This document shows, one piece after another, positions 1 to 7,551 of a stretch of 64,000 nt of DNA. The stretch lies in the NCBI RefSeq assembly GCF_002111585.1, contig NZ_LUTP01000003.1, positions 62,001 through 126,000 of the forward strand, in the 5' to 3' direction. The position numbers were made by a program, and so were the translations under genes. A model generated the notes under the pieces. It did no database searches. It was not told the DNA's origin and saw only the letters and a program-made list of their open reading frames with translations. The DNA is from Lonsdalea iberica (GTDB lineage Bacteria > Pseudomonadota > Gammaproteobacteria > Enterobacterales > Enterobacteriaceae). Positions within the stretch are counted from its first letter, which is position 1; the number at the start of each line of letters is the position of its first letter.

Positions 1-384
1 GACCAGCGCAGTGCCGATCAACTGAGTGACGATCCCCATTTTGAGCGAGTAGGGCTGTTCTATCAATGGAATCCCTAGCGTGTCCGCAAGCGTGATAACG
101 GTCTGCGGGATCGCATGAATAAACGCCTCTCCGGTGAGGATCACGATGCCCGCAATACCGCGTTGGCGGCCTTCTCGCAAGAGCCGCCGCAGGTTTTCCT
201 CATCGCGCGGATGGTTGATCCCGGTGACGAACACCAGCTCGCCGCCCATGATCCACTCGGCGATCCCTTCATTTCCCGCCACGTAGTACCAGCGCACCGC
301 GCGATGAATATTGTGCGCGCCGCCGCGCAGCGTCAGCGGCTCCAGCCCCGGTAGCGACAGAATTTCACCGATGGTCAAACTCAT
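1..384 (-). CDS. PucR-family transcriptional regulator, N-terminal part (runs off left edge)
   Basis: The minus strand from an ATG at 384 codes without a stop to the window edge, so only about 128 N-terminal residues are seen. The segment begins MTIGEILSLPGLEPLTLRGG and continues with a ligand-sensing pattern (WIMGGELVFVTG, then RGIAGIVILTG). This matches the N-terminal domain of PucR-like activators of purine or pyrimidine catabolism. The C-terminal helix-turn-helix lies outside the window. Its ATG overlaps the stop of the upstream permease remnant (ATGA), so the two are translationally coupled and share a transcript. PucR genes next to NCS1 permeases usually control nucleobase or hydantoin-type uptake and breakdown; the substrate here is unknown. 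Confidence 0.75.
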   Translation of the reverse strand, partial: MSLTIGEILSLPGLEPLTLRGGAHNIHRAVRWYYVAGNEGIAEWIMGGELVFVTGINHPRDEENLRRLLREGRQRGIAGIVILTGEAFIHAIPQTVITLADTLGIPLIEQPYSLKMGIVTQLIGTALV

Positions 385-620
385 GACTGCTCCTTGCTTT
401 CCGTCAGGACCGCACGGCGTCCGGTCAATCGCGTGAAGAGTATATAAAGGCCGGCGGAGGCTGCGATACCGACCAGCGGAAAGGCGACGCCCAGCTTGCC
501 GCCCGCGAACATCGTTGCCGTAAAAAACGTACAGCTGAACAATACCATTGAGATCGAGAGCAACCCTTTGCGCTGATTTTTGGGTGTTTCACTCAAGGGA
601 AACTCATTCCGTTCTGACAT
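381..620 (-). pseudogene. Cytosine/purine permease (NCS1, CodB-like) internal-deletion remnant
   Basis: A 79-codon open frame joins two ends of a much larger transporter. Residues 1 to about 47 (including GLLSISMVLFS and ATMFAGGKLGVAF) are the typical N-terminus and first membrane helix of NCS1 cytosine/purine permeases. The following PLVGIAASAGLYILFTRL and polar tail look like the last helix and C-terminus. Family members are about 400 to 450 residues, so more than 300 codons are missing in frame. The ATGA overlap with the PucR gene is kept. A purpose-built small membrane protein is possible, but an in-frame deletion scar explains both ends better. Confidence 0.65.
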
Positions 621-849
621 GGCGGTGGCCTCTGTTTAACGTAGGGAAGGGAAATACCTGAGTTAACAGAGCAATTAACGTGCCCGTTTTTTGATTCGGA
701 GAAAGTAGGCGGTGGATACGTCAAGTATTGTGCAGTTTGCCCGGTTTTTGCGTCTTTATTTCCCGTAACCGCTCTATGATTGTGCGTTTTGCCCGTGAGA
801 TGCACTGATATCGACAGGCGTGCCGAAGGAAGAAAAGGGAAGAGGGGCG
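621..849. other. Intergenic region upstream of the permease remnant
   Basis: No convincing gene is seen. The region must hold the promoter of the minus-strand permease remnant-pucR transcript. Two near-identical direct repeats lie here and are listed separately. Confidence 0.5.
729..796. repeat. Two direct repeats upstream of the permease-pucR unit, possible operator
   Basis: TGTGCAGTTTGCCCGG at 729-744 recurs as TGTGCGTTTTGCCCGT at 781-796. The start-to-start distance is 52 bp, close to five helical turns. The position upstream of a regulator-controlled permease unit fits paired binding sites, possibly for the PucR-type protein. That link is inference. Confidence 0.35.
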
Positions 850-882
850 ATAAAAGGTCGTCGCCGCCTTGATGGCGACGAC
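850..882 (-). terminator. Rho-independent terminator of the chemoreceptor gene
   Basis: Read on the minus strand just after the stop at 892, GTCGTCGCC pairs with GGCGACGAC around a short loop and is followed by TTTTAT. This is a standard intrinsic terminator. Confidence 0.75.
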
Positions 883-891
883 GGTCGGGCG

Positions 892-2472
892 TTAGGGCAG
901 TAGCGGAAGCTTATCGCCGATGCGGAACATCGCCATGGCTTCCACCAACTGGCGGGATTGCGCTTCCAGCGATTCGGTCGTGCTGGCGGAGGCTTTCACC
1001 AGCGCGGCGTTCTGTTGGGCGACCTTGTCTATTTGGGTAAAGGCGATATTGACCTGCTCAATGCCGCGATGCTGCTCCTGAGACGCATAGGCGATCTCTT
1101 TTATCAGGCTGGTGATGCGGTTGATCTCGCCGGACACCTCGTCCATGGTCTCGCCCGCCTGCGAGGCCAGCGTCAGGCCCTCGGTCACGTGGTTCTGCGA
1201 GTCCATGATGAGCGTTCGAATCTCCCGTGCGGCCTGTCCGCTGTGCTGGGCCAGATGGCGAACCTCGCTCGCCACTACCGCGAACCCTTTGCCTTGTTCT
1301 CCGGCGCGAGCTGCTTCCACCGCCGCGTTCAGCGCCAGAATGTTGGTCTGGAATGCGATGCCGTCGATGACACCGAGGATATCGCTGATGCGTTTGGCGC
1401 TGGCGGCGATTTCCTGCATTTTCTCGATGACGTAGCACACCGATTCGTTGCCCCGGTCGGTGGTGTCCGAAACGTTGTCCGTCAACTGATGCGCCAGCGT
1501 AGCGGTGTCGGCGTTGTGTTTGACCGTAGCGCTGAGCTGCTCCAGGCTGGCCGCCGTCTGCTCGAGCGCGGCCACTGAGGCTTCGGTGCGCTCTTCAAGG
1601 TGACGGTTGCCGGAGGTCAGTTCATGGCTGCCGTGGTCAATGTGAGTACTGGCGTCGCGCACCTGTCCGACCGATGTCATTAGTGCGAGCTGCATGCGTT
1701 CAATGGCGTCGCTCAGGCGGCCTAGTTCGTTATCACCGTTTGCCGGGATGCGCTGAGTCAGATCGCCCGCCGCCACCTGCTCCAATTGCTCAATGGCCCG
1801 GTCGAGCGGCTTGAGTAGCATATGCCGCAGCGCCTTCCAGCCAAGGAATACCAACAGCAGCGACAGCAGGCCGGCCACGCTAATCAGCAACAGCATGATG
1901 CGTTCGTTATCTTCGGCGTCCTGAATGCGTTCAACGGCTTGCTGCTGCGCATAGGTGCGAAACGCTTGAATCGCGCGGTCGAATGCCGTCGACAGCGGCG
2001 TCAGTTCGCTTTCCAATAGCGTGTAGTATTCGTCTGTGTACTGTTTTTGCAGCGATTCCACCATCGGGTTGAGGCCTTGTTCCAGATAGCGTTGATAGGA
2101 TGTCGCGACGTTTTTCGCCAGCGAAAGTCCTTCCTCCGACGCATGTCCGGTCTGGGAAAATTGCTGGATAACCTGGGTTGCGCGCTGGACATCGCGGGTC
2201 AGACGCTCGGTTTCCTGTGCGCCGATATCGAGCAAGCCGACCTCGATTTTTCGGACGGCCAGCGTGGCCGAAGCTCTGGCCTGTAGCGTGAGGTTATAGC
2301 CGTTCATCAGGCCGCCCAGCTGTATACCCTGAATAAGGTTTAGCGCGCCGAGCGATTGTCGGCTTTGATTAATGGAGTGAATGCCCATGCCGCTGACGAT
2401 AAGCAGCAGCAGGGTGACGAGCGTTAACAACGACAAAAGACCGGTACGAATGGAGAGGTTCTTCAAACGCAT
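892..2472 (-). CDS. Methyl-accepting chemotaxis protein
   Basis: The 526-residue inner-membrane chemoreceptor starts MRLKNLSIRTGLLSLL. It has an N-terminal membrane helix, a periplasmic four-helix-type ligand domain, a second membrane helix near residues 190 to 215, a HAMP linker and a signalling domain with the hairpin tip [20 protein letters not shown]. The C-terminus lacks an NWETF-type CheR/CheB-binding pentapeptide. I chose the ATG at 2472 because AGGGA lies about 9 bases upstream and the paralogue at 38167 begins the same way; the open frame continues another 73 codons upstream without a family match. The ligand cannot be predicted. It is probably monocistronic. Confidence 0.93.
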   Translation of the reverse strand: MRLKNLSIRTGLLSLLTLVTLLLLIVSGMGIHSINQSRQSLGALNLIQGIQLGGLMNGYNLTLQARASATLAVRKIEVGLLDIGAQETERLTRDVQRATQVIQQFSQTGHASEEGLSLAKNVATSYQRYLEQGLNPMVESLQKQYTDEYYTLLESELTPLSTAFDRAIQAFRTYAQQQAVERIQDAEDNERIMLLLISVAGLLSLLLVFLGWKALRHMLLKPLDRAIEQLEQVAAGDLTQRIPANGDNELGRLSDAIERMQLALMTSVGQVRDASTHIDHGSHELTSGNRHLEERTEASVAALEQTAASLEQLSATVKHNADTATLAHQLTDNVSDTTDRGNESVCYVIEKMQEIAASAKRISDILGVIDGIAFQTNILALNAAVEAARAGEQGKGFAVVASEVRHLAQHSGQAAREIRTLIMDSQNHVTEGLTLASQAGETMDEVSGEINRITSLIKEIAYASQEQHRGIEQVNIAFTQIDKVAQQNAALVKASASTTESLEAQSRQLVEAMAMFRIGDKLPLLP

Positions 2473-2950
2473 GATGTCTATTCCCTGTGTGTAGAAAAAA
2501 TCACGGACGGCATCACTGCAACGCCGCCGGACGTTGCCTGCTATAGAATATGAAGCTCCCCCGACTGCCCCGGACAAATCTGGGCGGCGCTCGAAATCGT
2601 GGCGCACTCTCTGTACGCTGCGTTCCCGTAGTCTTTCCGAGTCCAAACGGGGCGTGAGGGATAAAGGCCACGAAGCGTGGATTTTGAACATATCAGAAGA
2701 GCGGCGAGGGCAGGAAACAGGATTCCCTTATCGTATGGCGGAGGCCAAAAAGGGAAAAATGGAGCGAAATTGTCGTTAAACGTTAAATAATTGGCCCTGA
2801 TGTTTGCCGCTGGTTTATTATCTGCTGATAAAAAATGAGCATGTAGTGTGAGATGCCGTTTACGAATGTTGAGTTGCGAAGCACAGCGGGGAACCTGAAA
2901 GCACGGGGCGGCTTCCTCAGCGGCACCCGAAAATGTCCCCAGAGGTGAAT
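2473..2950. other. Divergent intergenic region between chemoreceptor and nsrR
   Basis: This 478-bp stretch holds no convincing gene; the overlapping open frames on both strands match nothing I recognise. It must carry the promoters for the minus-strand chemoreceptor and the plus-strand nsrR unit. A clear sigma-28 promoter for the chemoreceptor was not found. Confidence 0.5.
2804..2832 (+). promoter_or_regulatory. Candidate sigma-70 promoter for nsrR-rnr-rlmB
   Basis: TTGCCG (2804-2809), a 17-base spacer and GATAAA (2827-2832) lie about 118 bases before the nsrR start. This is the best hexamer pair I found in the gap, on sequence alone. Confidence 0.4.
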
Positions 2951-3376
2951 GTGCAGTTAACACGTTTTACGGATTACGGCCTGCGAGCGCTGATCTATCT
3001 GGCGTCGTTGCCGGAAGGAAAAATGACCAGTATTACTGAAGTGACCGACGTTTACGGCGTCTCTCGCAATCACATGGTCAAAATTATCAATCAACTGAGC
3101 CGCGCCGGGCTGATTAACGCGGTCCGTGGCAAAAACGGCGGCATCCGACTGGGCCGTGACCCGGCTACCATCCGCATCAGCGACGTATTGCGAGAACTGG
3201 AGCCGCTGACTTTGGTCAACTGCGATCGCGATAGGTGTCACATAACTTCCGCCTGCCGTCTCAAGCAGGCCCTTCATCAGGCAGTGCAGAGTTTCCTGCA
3301 GGAGCTGGACAGTTACACGCTGGCTGATATGGTGAAAGAAAATCCGCCGCTATACCAATTACTTCTGGTTGAATAA
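2951..3376 (+). CDS. nsrR: HTH-type transcriptional repressor NsrR
   Basis: NsrR is the Rrf2-family nitric-oxide sensor that represses NO-detoxification genes through an oxygen-labile iron-sulfur cluster. The 141-residue product equals the E. coli length. It has the winged helix ([20 protein letters not shown]) and the three cluster cysteines at residues 91, 96 and 102 ([13 protein letters not shown]). The start is a GTG at 2951 giving (M)[16 protein letters not shown], preceded by AGAGGTG; an upstream ATG at 2933 would add six residues absent from the family. rnr follows after 43 bases, as in other Enterobacterales. Confidence 0.95.
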   Translation: MQLTRFTDYGLRALIYLASLPEGKMTSITEVTDVYGVSRNHMVKIINQLSRAGLINAVRGKNGGIRLGRDPATIRISDVLRELEPLTLVNCDRDRCHITSACRLKQALHQAVQSFLQELDSYTLADMVKENPPLYQLLLVE

Positions 3377-3419
3377 GCAAGCCATTCAGCCACCTGCCGA
3401 TGACAACGGAGGAAACTTA

Positions 3420-5873
3420 ATGTCACAAGATCCATTTCTGGAACGAGAAGCAGAAAAATACGAATCACCGATTCCTAGCCGAGAATACATTCTGGCGCAC
3501 CTCGCCAAGCGAGATACCCCTATCAGTCGTGAAGAACTGGCCACCGATCTGGACCTGACGTCTGACGAACAACAAGAAGCGCTGCGTCGTCGCCTGAGAG
3601 CGATGGAGCGTGACGGCCAGCTGGTCTTTACCCGTCGTAAATGTTACGCCCTGCCTGAAAAACTGGATTTGCTTCGCGGTACGGTCATGGGCCATCGCGA
3701 CGGTTTCGGTTTCTTGCGCGTTGAGGGTCGCAAGGACGACCTGTACCTGTCCGCCGAACAGATGAAAACAACGATACACGGCGACGTCGTACTGGCTCAG
3801 CCCCTCGGCGAAGACCGCAAAGGCCGCAGAGAAGGGCGCATCGTCCGCGTGCTTGAGCCGCGAACCAGCCAGATCGTCGGCCGCTACTTTACCGAAGCCG
3901 GTACTGGCTTTGTGGTGCCGGACGACAGTCGTCTGAGCTTCGATATTCTGATCCCGCCTGAGGCGGTATCCACCGCCCGTATGGGGTCGGTCGTCGTGGT
4001 CGAGCTTACGCAGCGCGCCACGCGTCGTTCCAAAGCGATCGGTAAGATTGTGGAAGTGCTGGGCGAAAATATGGGAACCGGGCTGGCGGTGGATATCGCG
4101 CTGCGCACCCATGATATCCCGCACGCTTGGCCGCCGGAAGTGGAAGAACAGGTCGGCGAATACAGCAGCGAAGTACCTGAGAGCGCCAAACAGGGGCGCA
4201 TCGATTTGCGTCAGCTGCCGTTAGTGACCATTGATGGCGAAGACGCCCGAGACTTCGATGATGCCGTTTTCTGCCAGAAGAAACGCGGCGGCGGCTGGCG
4301 TCTTTGGGTGGCGATTGCGGATGTCAGCTATTACGTGCGCCCGGAGACCCCGCTCGACACTGAAGCGCGCGCCCGCGGCACGTCGGTTTACTTCCCGTCT
4401 CAAGTCGTGCCGATGCTGCCGGAAGCGCTTTCCAACGGCCTGTGTTCGCTGAACCCGCAGGTGGATCGTCTGTGCATGGTGTGTGAAATGACCATCTCCG
4501 CGCAGGGACGGCTCTCCTCCTATAAATTTTACGAAGCGGTGATGAGCTCCCATGCGCGTCTCACCTATACCAAGGTGTGGAATATTCTGCAGGGCGACGA
4601 AGCGCTGCGTGCGCATTACCAGCCGTTGGTCGGCGCGCTGGAAGAGTTGCACGAGATGTACCAGGTGCTGGATAAAGCCCGTGAACAGCGAGGCGGCATC
4701 GCTTTCGAAACGGAAGAGGCGAAGTTTATCTTCAACGCCGATCGCCGTATCGACCGTGTGGAAGCCGTGGTGCGTAACGACGCGCACAAGCTGATTGAAG
4801 AGTGCATGATCCTGGCGAATATCGCGGCGGCCAAGTTTGTTGAGAAACATGAAGAGCCTGCGCTGTTCCGCGTGCACGATCGTCCTACCGAAGACCACGT
4901 TCTGGCGCTGCGCAGCGTCCTGGGCGAGCTGGGCCTGACGCTGAAAGGCGGCATGAAGCCACAGCCTCAGGATTATGCGGAGTTAATGACGCAGCTGGCC
5001 GACCGTCCAGACCGCGACATGCTGCAGACCATGCTGCTGCGTTCGATGAAGCAGGCGGTTTACGATCCGGAAAACCGCGGCCACTTCGGGCTGGCGCTGA
5101 CGTCTTATGCGCACTTTACGTCGCCGATCCGCCGCTACCCCGATCTTTCGTTGCACCGGGCGATCAAGTATTTGCTAAGCGATCGCAAAGCGCGATCGAC
5201 CGCGACCGGCGGCTGGCACAGCGATATGGCGGAATGTCTGCAATTGGGCCAGCACTGTTCCATGACGGAGCGCCGTGCGGATGAAGCGACGCGTGACGTG
5301 GCGGACTGGCTGAAATGCGACTTCATGCAGGATCATGTGGGCGAGGTCTTCACCGGCGTGATCTCCAGCGTCACCGGGTTCGGCTTCTTCGTGCGGCTCA
5401 ACGATCTGTTTATCGATGGGTTAGTCCACGTCTCGTCGCTGGATAATGACTACTATCGCTATGATAATATCGGCCAGCGTCTGATCGGCGAATCACGCGG
5501 CCAGGTTTACCGGTTGGGCGATGTCGTGGAAATCCGTGTCGAAGCGGTGCATATGGACGAGCGCAATATCGACTTTGCGTTGGTCTCTTCCACGCGTAAA
5601 GTGCGCGGCGAAGGTAAAACCGCGCGTGACCGGATGAAGCAGGGCGACGGAAAAGACACTAAATCCCCCCGCCGCCGTAAGCCTGCCAATAAGCACGTCA
5701 ACTTCGAGCCGGACAGCGCGTTCCGCAAGGATAACGACGGCGCGAAAAAAGGGAAGGCGGCCGATGGCGGGAAGAAAACGCCGTCCAGAGCCAAGAAGAA
5801 CGCGCAGAAAACGCGTAAGATCGCGGCCGCCACCAAGGCCAAGCGAGCAGGCAAAAAGCCCCCCGCGGAATAA
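3420..5873 (+). CDS. rnr: Ribonuclease R
   Basis: RNase R is a processive 3'-to-5' exoribonuclease that degrades structured RNA and takes part in trans-translation and cold-shock RNA turnover. The 817-residue protein has an N-terminal winged-helix domain ([22 protein letters not shown]), two cold-shock domains, the RNB catalytic domain ([15 protein letters not shown] with the metal-binding aspartates, later [14 protein letters not shown]), an S1 domain and a lysine/arginine-rich tail from about residue 735. ATG 3420 follows GGAGG closely. Rnr acts in the cytoplasm on ribosomes, and its cotranscription with nsrR and rlmB is the usual enterobacterial arrangement. Confidence 0.96.
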   Translation: MSQDPFLEREAEKYESPIPSREYILAHLAKRDTPISREELATDLDLTSDEQQEALRRRLRAMERDGQLVFTRRKCYALPEKLDLLRGTVMGHRDGFGFLRVEGRKDDLYLSAEQMKTTIHGDVVLAQPLGEDRKGRREGRIVRVLEPRTSQIVGRYFTEAGTGFVVPDDSRLSFDILIPPEAVSTARMGSVVVVELTQRATRRSKAIGKIVEVLGENMGTGLAVDIALRTHDIPHAWPPEVEEQVGEYSSEVPESAKQGRIDLRQLPLVTIDGEDARDFDDAVFCQKKRGGGWRLWVAIADVSYYVRPETPLDTEARARGTSVYFPSQVVPMLPEALSNGLCSLNPQVDRLCMVCEMTISAQGRLSSYKFYEAVMSSHARLTYTKVWNILQGDEALRAHYQPLVGALEELHEMYQVLDKAREQRGGIAFETEEAKFIFNADRRIDRVEAVVRNDAHKLIEECMILANIAAAKFVEKHEEPALFRVHDRPTEDHVLALRSVLGELGLTLKGGMKPQPQDYAELMTQLADRPDRDMLQTMLLRSMKQAVYDPENRGHFGLALTSYAHFTSPIRRYPDLSLHRAIKYLLSDRKARSTATGGWHSDMAECLQLGQHCSMTERRADEATRDVADWLKCDFMQDHVGEVFTGVISSVTGFGFFVRLNDLFIDGLVHVSSLDNDYYRYDNIGQRLIGESRGQVYRLGDVVEIRVEAVHMDERNIDFALVSSTRKVRGEGKTARDRMKQGDGKDTKSPRRRKPANKHVNFEPDSAFRKDNDGAKKGKAADGGKKTPSRAKKNAQKTRKIAAATKAKRAGKKPPAE

Positions 5874-6016
5874 AGCCTGACATCTGGCGATAAGCGCAGC
5901 GTCGGCGCGGGGGAGTATCCCCCGGCTGAAACTGCGTATCATCAGCGTAGTGAAGCGTATCCATTATCAACATCGCGGGCGGTCTGCCGCCCGCGTTATC
6001 TGTCAAAAGAGTATCA

Positions 6017-6748
6017 ATGAGCGAAATTATTTACGGTATCCACGCGGTGAAAGCCCTGCTGGAGCGCGACCCACAGCGTTTTCTCGAAGTGTTCATCCTG
6101 AAAGGTCGAGAAGACCGTCGTCTTCAGCCGGTTATCGCCGAGCTGGAATCCAACGGCATCGCCGTGCAGGTCGCCAACCGCCAATGGCTCGACAGTAAAG
6201 TCGAGGGTGCCGTACATCAGGGGATCATCGCTAACGTCAAACCGGGCCGCCAGTTTCAGGAAAACGATTTGCCTGAATTGCTGGCTGCCCACGATGCACC
6301 GTTTCTGCTGGTGCTGGACGGCGTGACCGACCCTCATAATCTTGGCGCCTGCCTGCGTAGCGCAGATGCGGCGGGCGTGAATGCGGTGATTGTTCCACGC
6401 GACCGTTCCGCTCAGTTGAACGCTACGGCGAAAAAAGTCGCCTGCGGCGCAGCGGAAAGCGTGCCGCTGATTCGTGTGACCAATTTGGCGCGGACGCTAC
6501 GTTTGCTGCAAGAGCACAACGTGTGGATCGTGGGTACGGCGGGCGAGGCCGACCATACTCTGTATCAAAGCAAACTGACCGGGCCGATGGCGCTGGTGAT
6601 GGGCGCGGAAGGCGAGGGGATGCGTCGATTGACGCGCGAGCATTGCGATGAGCTGATTAGCATTCCGATGGCGGGCAGCGTCTCTTCGCTGAATGTGTCG
6701 GTCGCGACCGGCGTGTGTCTGTTCGAAGCGGTGCGCCAGCGAAGCTGA
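6017..6748 (+). CDS. rlmB: 23S rRNA (guanosine(2251)-2'-O)-methyltransferase RlmB
   Basis: This 243-residue SPOUT-class enzyme uses S-adenosylmethionine to methylate the ribose of G2251 in the 23S rRNA P-loop. It has the N-terminal rRNA-binding domain ([18 protein letters not shown]) and the knotted SPOUT motifs [32 protein letters not shown] and [17 protein letters not shown]. It is the third gene after nsrR and rnr, in the conserved order. The 143-base gap from rnr contains a GC-rich hairpin but no clear T-run. Confidence 0.96.
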   Translation: MSEIIYGIHAVKALLERDPQRFLEVFILKGREDRRLQPVIAELESNGIAVQVANRQWLDSKVEGAVHQGIIANVKPGRQFQENDLPELLAAHDAPFLLVLDGVTDPHNLGACLRSADAAGVNAVIVPRDRSAQLNATAKKVACGAAESVPLIRVTNLARTLRLLQEHNVWIVGTAGEADHTLYQSKLTGPMALVMGAEGEGMRRLTREHCDELISIPMAGSVSSLNVSVATGVCLFEAVRQRS

Positions 6749-6762
6749 GGCGGATTGTGATG

Positions 6763-6785
6763 GCGGGAGCGAGCGCTCCCGCTGA
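6763..6785 (+). terminator. Hairpin terminator after rlmB
   Basis: GCGGGAGC pairs with GCTCCCGC four bases later, followed by the T-rich tract TGACCTTTCTT. It sits between the converging rlmB and small exported-protein genes. Confidence 0.55.
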
Positions 6786-6791
6786 CCTTTC

Positions 6792-7082
6792 TTATTTCGT
6801 CGTGGTGGACGACGATTTGGCCGCAATGCGTTGTTCAACCGCGTTACACCAAAGCACTGACGTCTTATTCGGCCAGGATCTCGCCGCCAGTTTACTCTCT
6901 ACCGCCTGCTGCCAGGTCGTCGAACCAATCTGCACATTGATTTGCGATTGGCCGAGAATATTCAGTTCGGACTCCACCCATAAATTCCATTCCAGACTGC
7001 GGCAGGGCGCGGTGGTCGTGGTGGCTGCAGTGGCGGAACCCGCACTGAACAGCAGAACGGCGATGGCCAGTATTTTCTTCAT
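6792..7082 (-). CDS. Small exported protein of unknown function
   Basis: The 96-residue product begins MKKILAIAVLLFSAGSATA, a clear Sec signal peptide, so the mature protein of about 77 residues is probably periplasmic. The mature part has two cysteines (in APCRSLEWNLW and VLWCNAVEQR) that could form a disulfide, a threonine-rich N-terminus and a polar C-terminus. I do not recognise the family. The start is supported by GAGAGGA upstream. It lies 23 bases after the stop of the bsmA-like gene and was probably cotranscribed with it before the transposon inserted upstream. Confidence 0.75.
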   Translation of the reverse strand: MKKILAIAVLLFSAGSATAATTTTAPCRSLEWNLWVESELNILGQSQINVQIGSTTWQQAVESKLAARSWPNKTSVLWCNAVEQRIAAKSSSTTTK

Positions 7083-7105
7083 TAGATCCTCTCAATCGGG
7101 TGGTT

Positions 7106-7443
7106 TCAGGGTCTCTGGGCCGCCGGTTGCCTGTACAGTACGGCAAAGGCTCTCCAGACGCCGGGGTTCAGCTTTTCGCTCTCCGTCCGGCTGACAATCC
7201 GGTAATACTGCGCGCCGCGCAGATTGGCCAGGCGCAGCACTTCTCTGTCCGCGTCATCAGGACTCCCGCGCACGATAACAGAAAGCGTGTCGATTCTATC
7301 CACTGACAGGCTCTGCTGCCGGTTAATCTCAATGGCATGTTGACCGGGCGGCGGCGCTGGCTCCGGCGCGTTCAGGCCGCAGGCGGAGAGTAGCAGAGAA
7401 CATGAAAATATCGCCAGTCGCCAGCGTGTTGGCCGCCGTAATG
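7106..7443 (-). pseudogene. bsmA: BsmA-like DUF1471 lipoprotein, 3' part cut off by transposon
   Basis: From the transposon edge this frame encodes a lipoprotein signal end (IFSCSLLLSAC, lipobox LSAC), a proline-rich linker and a DUF1471 fold: DTLSVIVRGSPDDAD, then ANLRGAQYYRIVS and WRAFAVLYRQ. This matches BsmA/YjfO, an outer-membrane-linked stress and biofilm lipoprotein, which also lies downstream of rlmB in E. coli. The 5' part is at 17562-17780. Removing the transposon and one TAATG copy joins the halves in frame (73 codons, then 111 including the stop). A TTG just before the insertion would give a normal lipoprotein signal peptide, so the native start is uncertain. Confidence 0.75.
7439..7443. 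repeat. Target-site duplication, left copy (TAATG)
   Basis: TAATG directly precedes the left terminal GGGGTC and is repeated exactly at 17562-17566 after the right end. Five bases is the duplication length of Tn3-family elements, so the outer ends moved as one unit. Confidence 0.9.
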
Positions 7444-7481
7444 GGGGTCAGTTTGGATATCGAAAATTATTGTACGTTAAG
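7444..7481 (+). repeat. Left terminal inverted repeat of the Tn3-family transposon
   Basis: 38 bp, starting GGGGTCAGTTTGG and ending TTGTACGTTAAG. It pairs with 17524-17561 with one mismatch (T to C in the fourth base from the inner end). The start GGGG and the ACGTTAAG inner end are Tn3-family hallmarks. Confidence 0.95.
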
Positions 7482-7501
7482 CTCGTTTTTTGAGCACAAT
7501 A

Positions 7502-7543
7502 ACGTTGCACAGAGGCTTAACTGACACACCGCTATGCAACGTA
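7502..7543. repeat. Inverted repeat ACGTTGCA...TGCAACGT next to the left end
   Basis: ACGTTGCA at the left and TGCAACGT at the right flank about 26 bases between the transposon end and the OLD gene's stop. It could be a weak transcription end or a protein site; neither is established. Confidence 0.3.
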
Positions 7544-7551
7544 GGTCACGA

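Noticed and set aside
593-805. 70-codon minus-strand frame overlapping the permease start region
   Set aside because: Overlaps the permease remnant and its likely promoter, and has no recognisable features.
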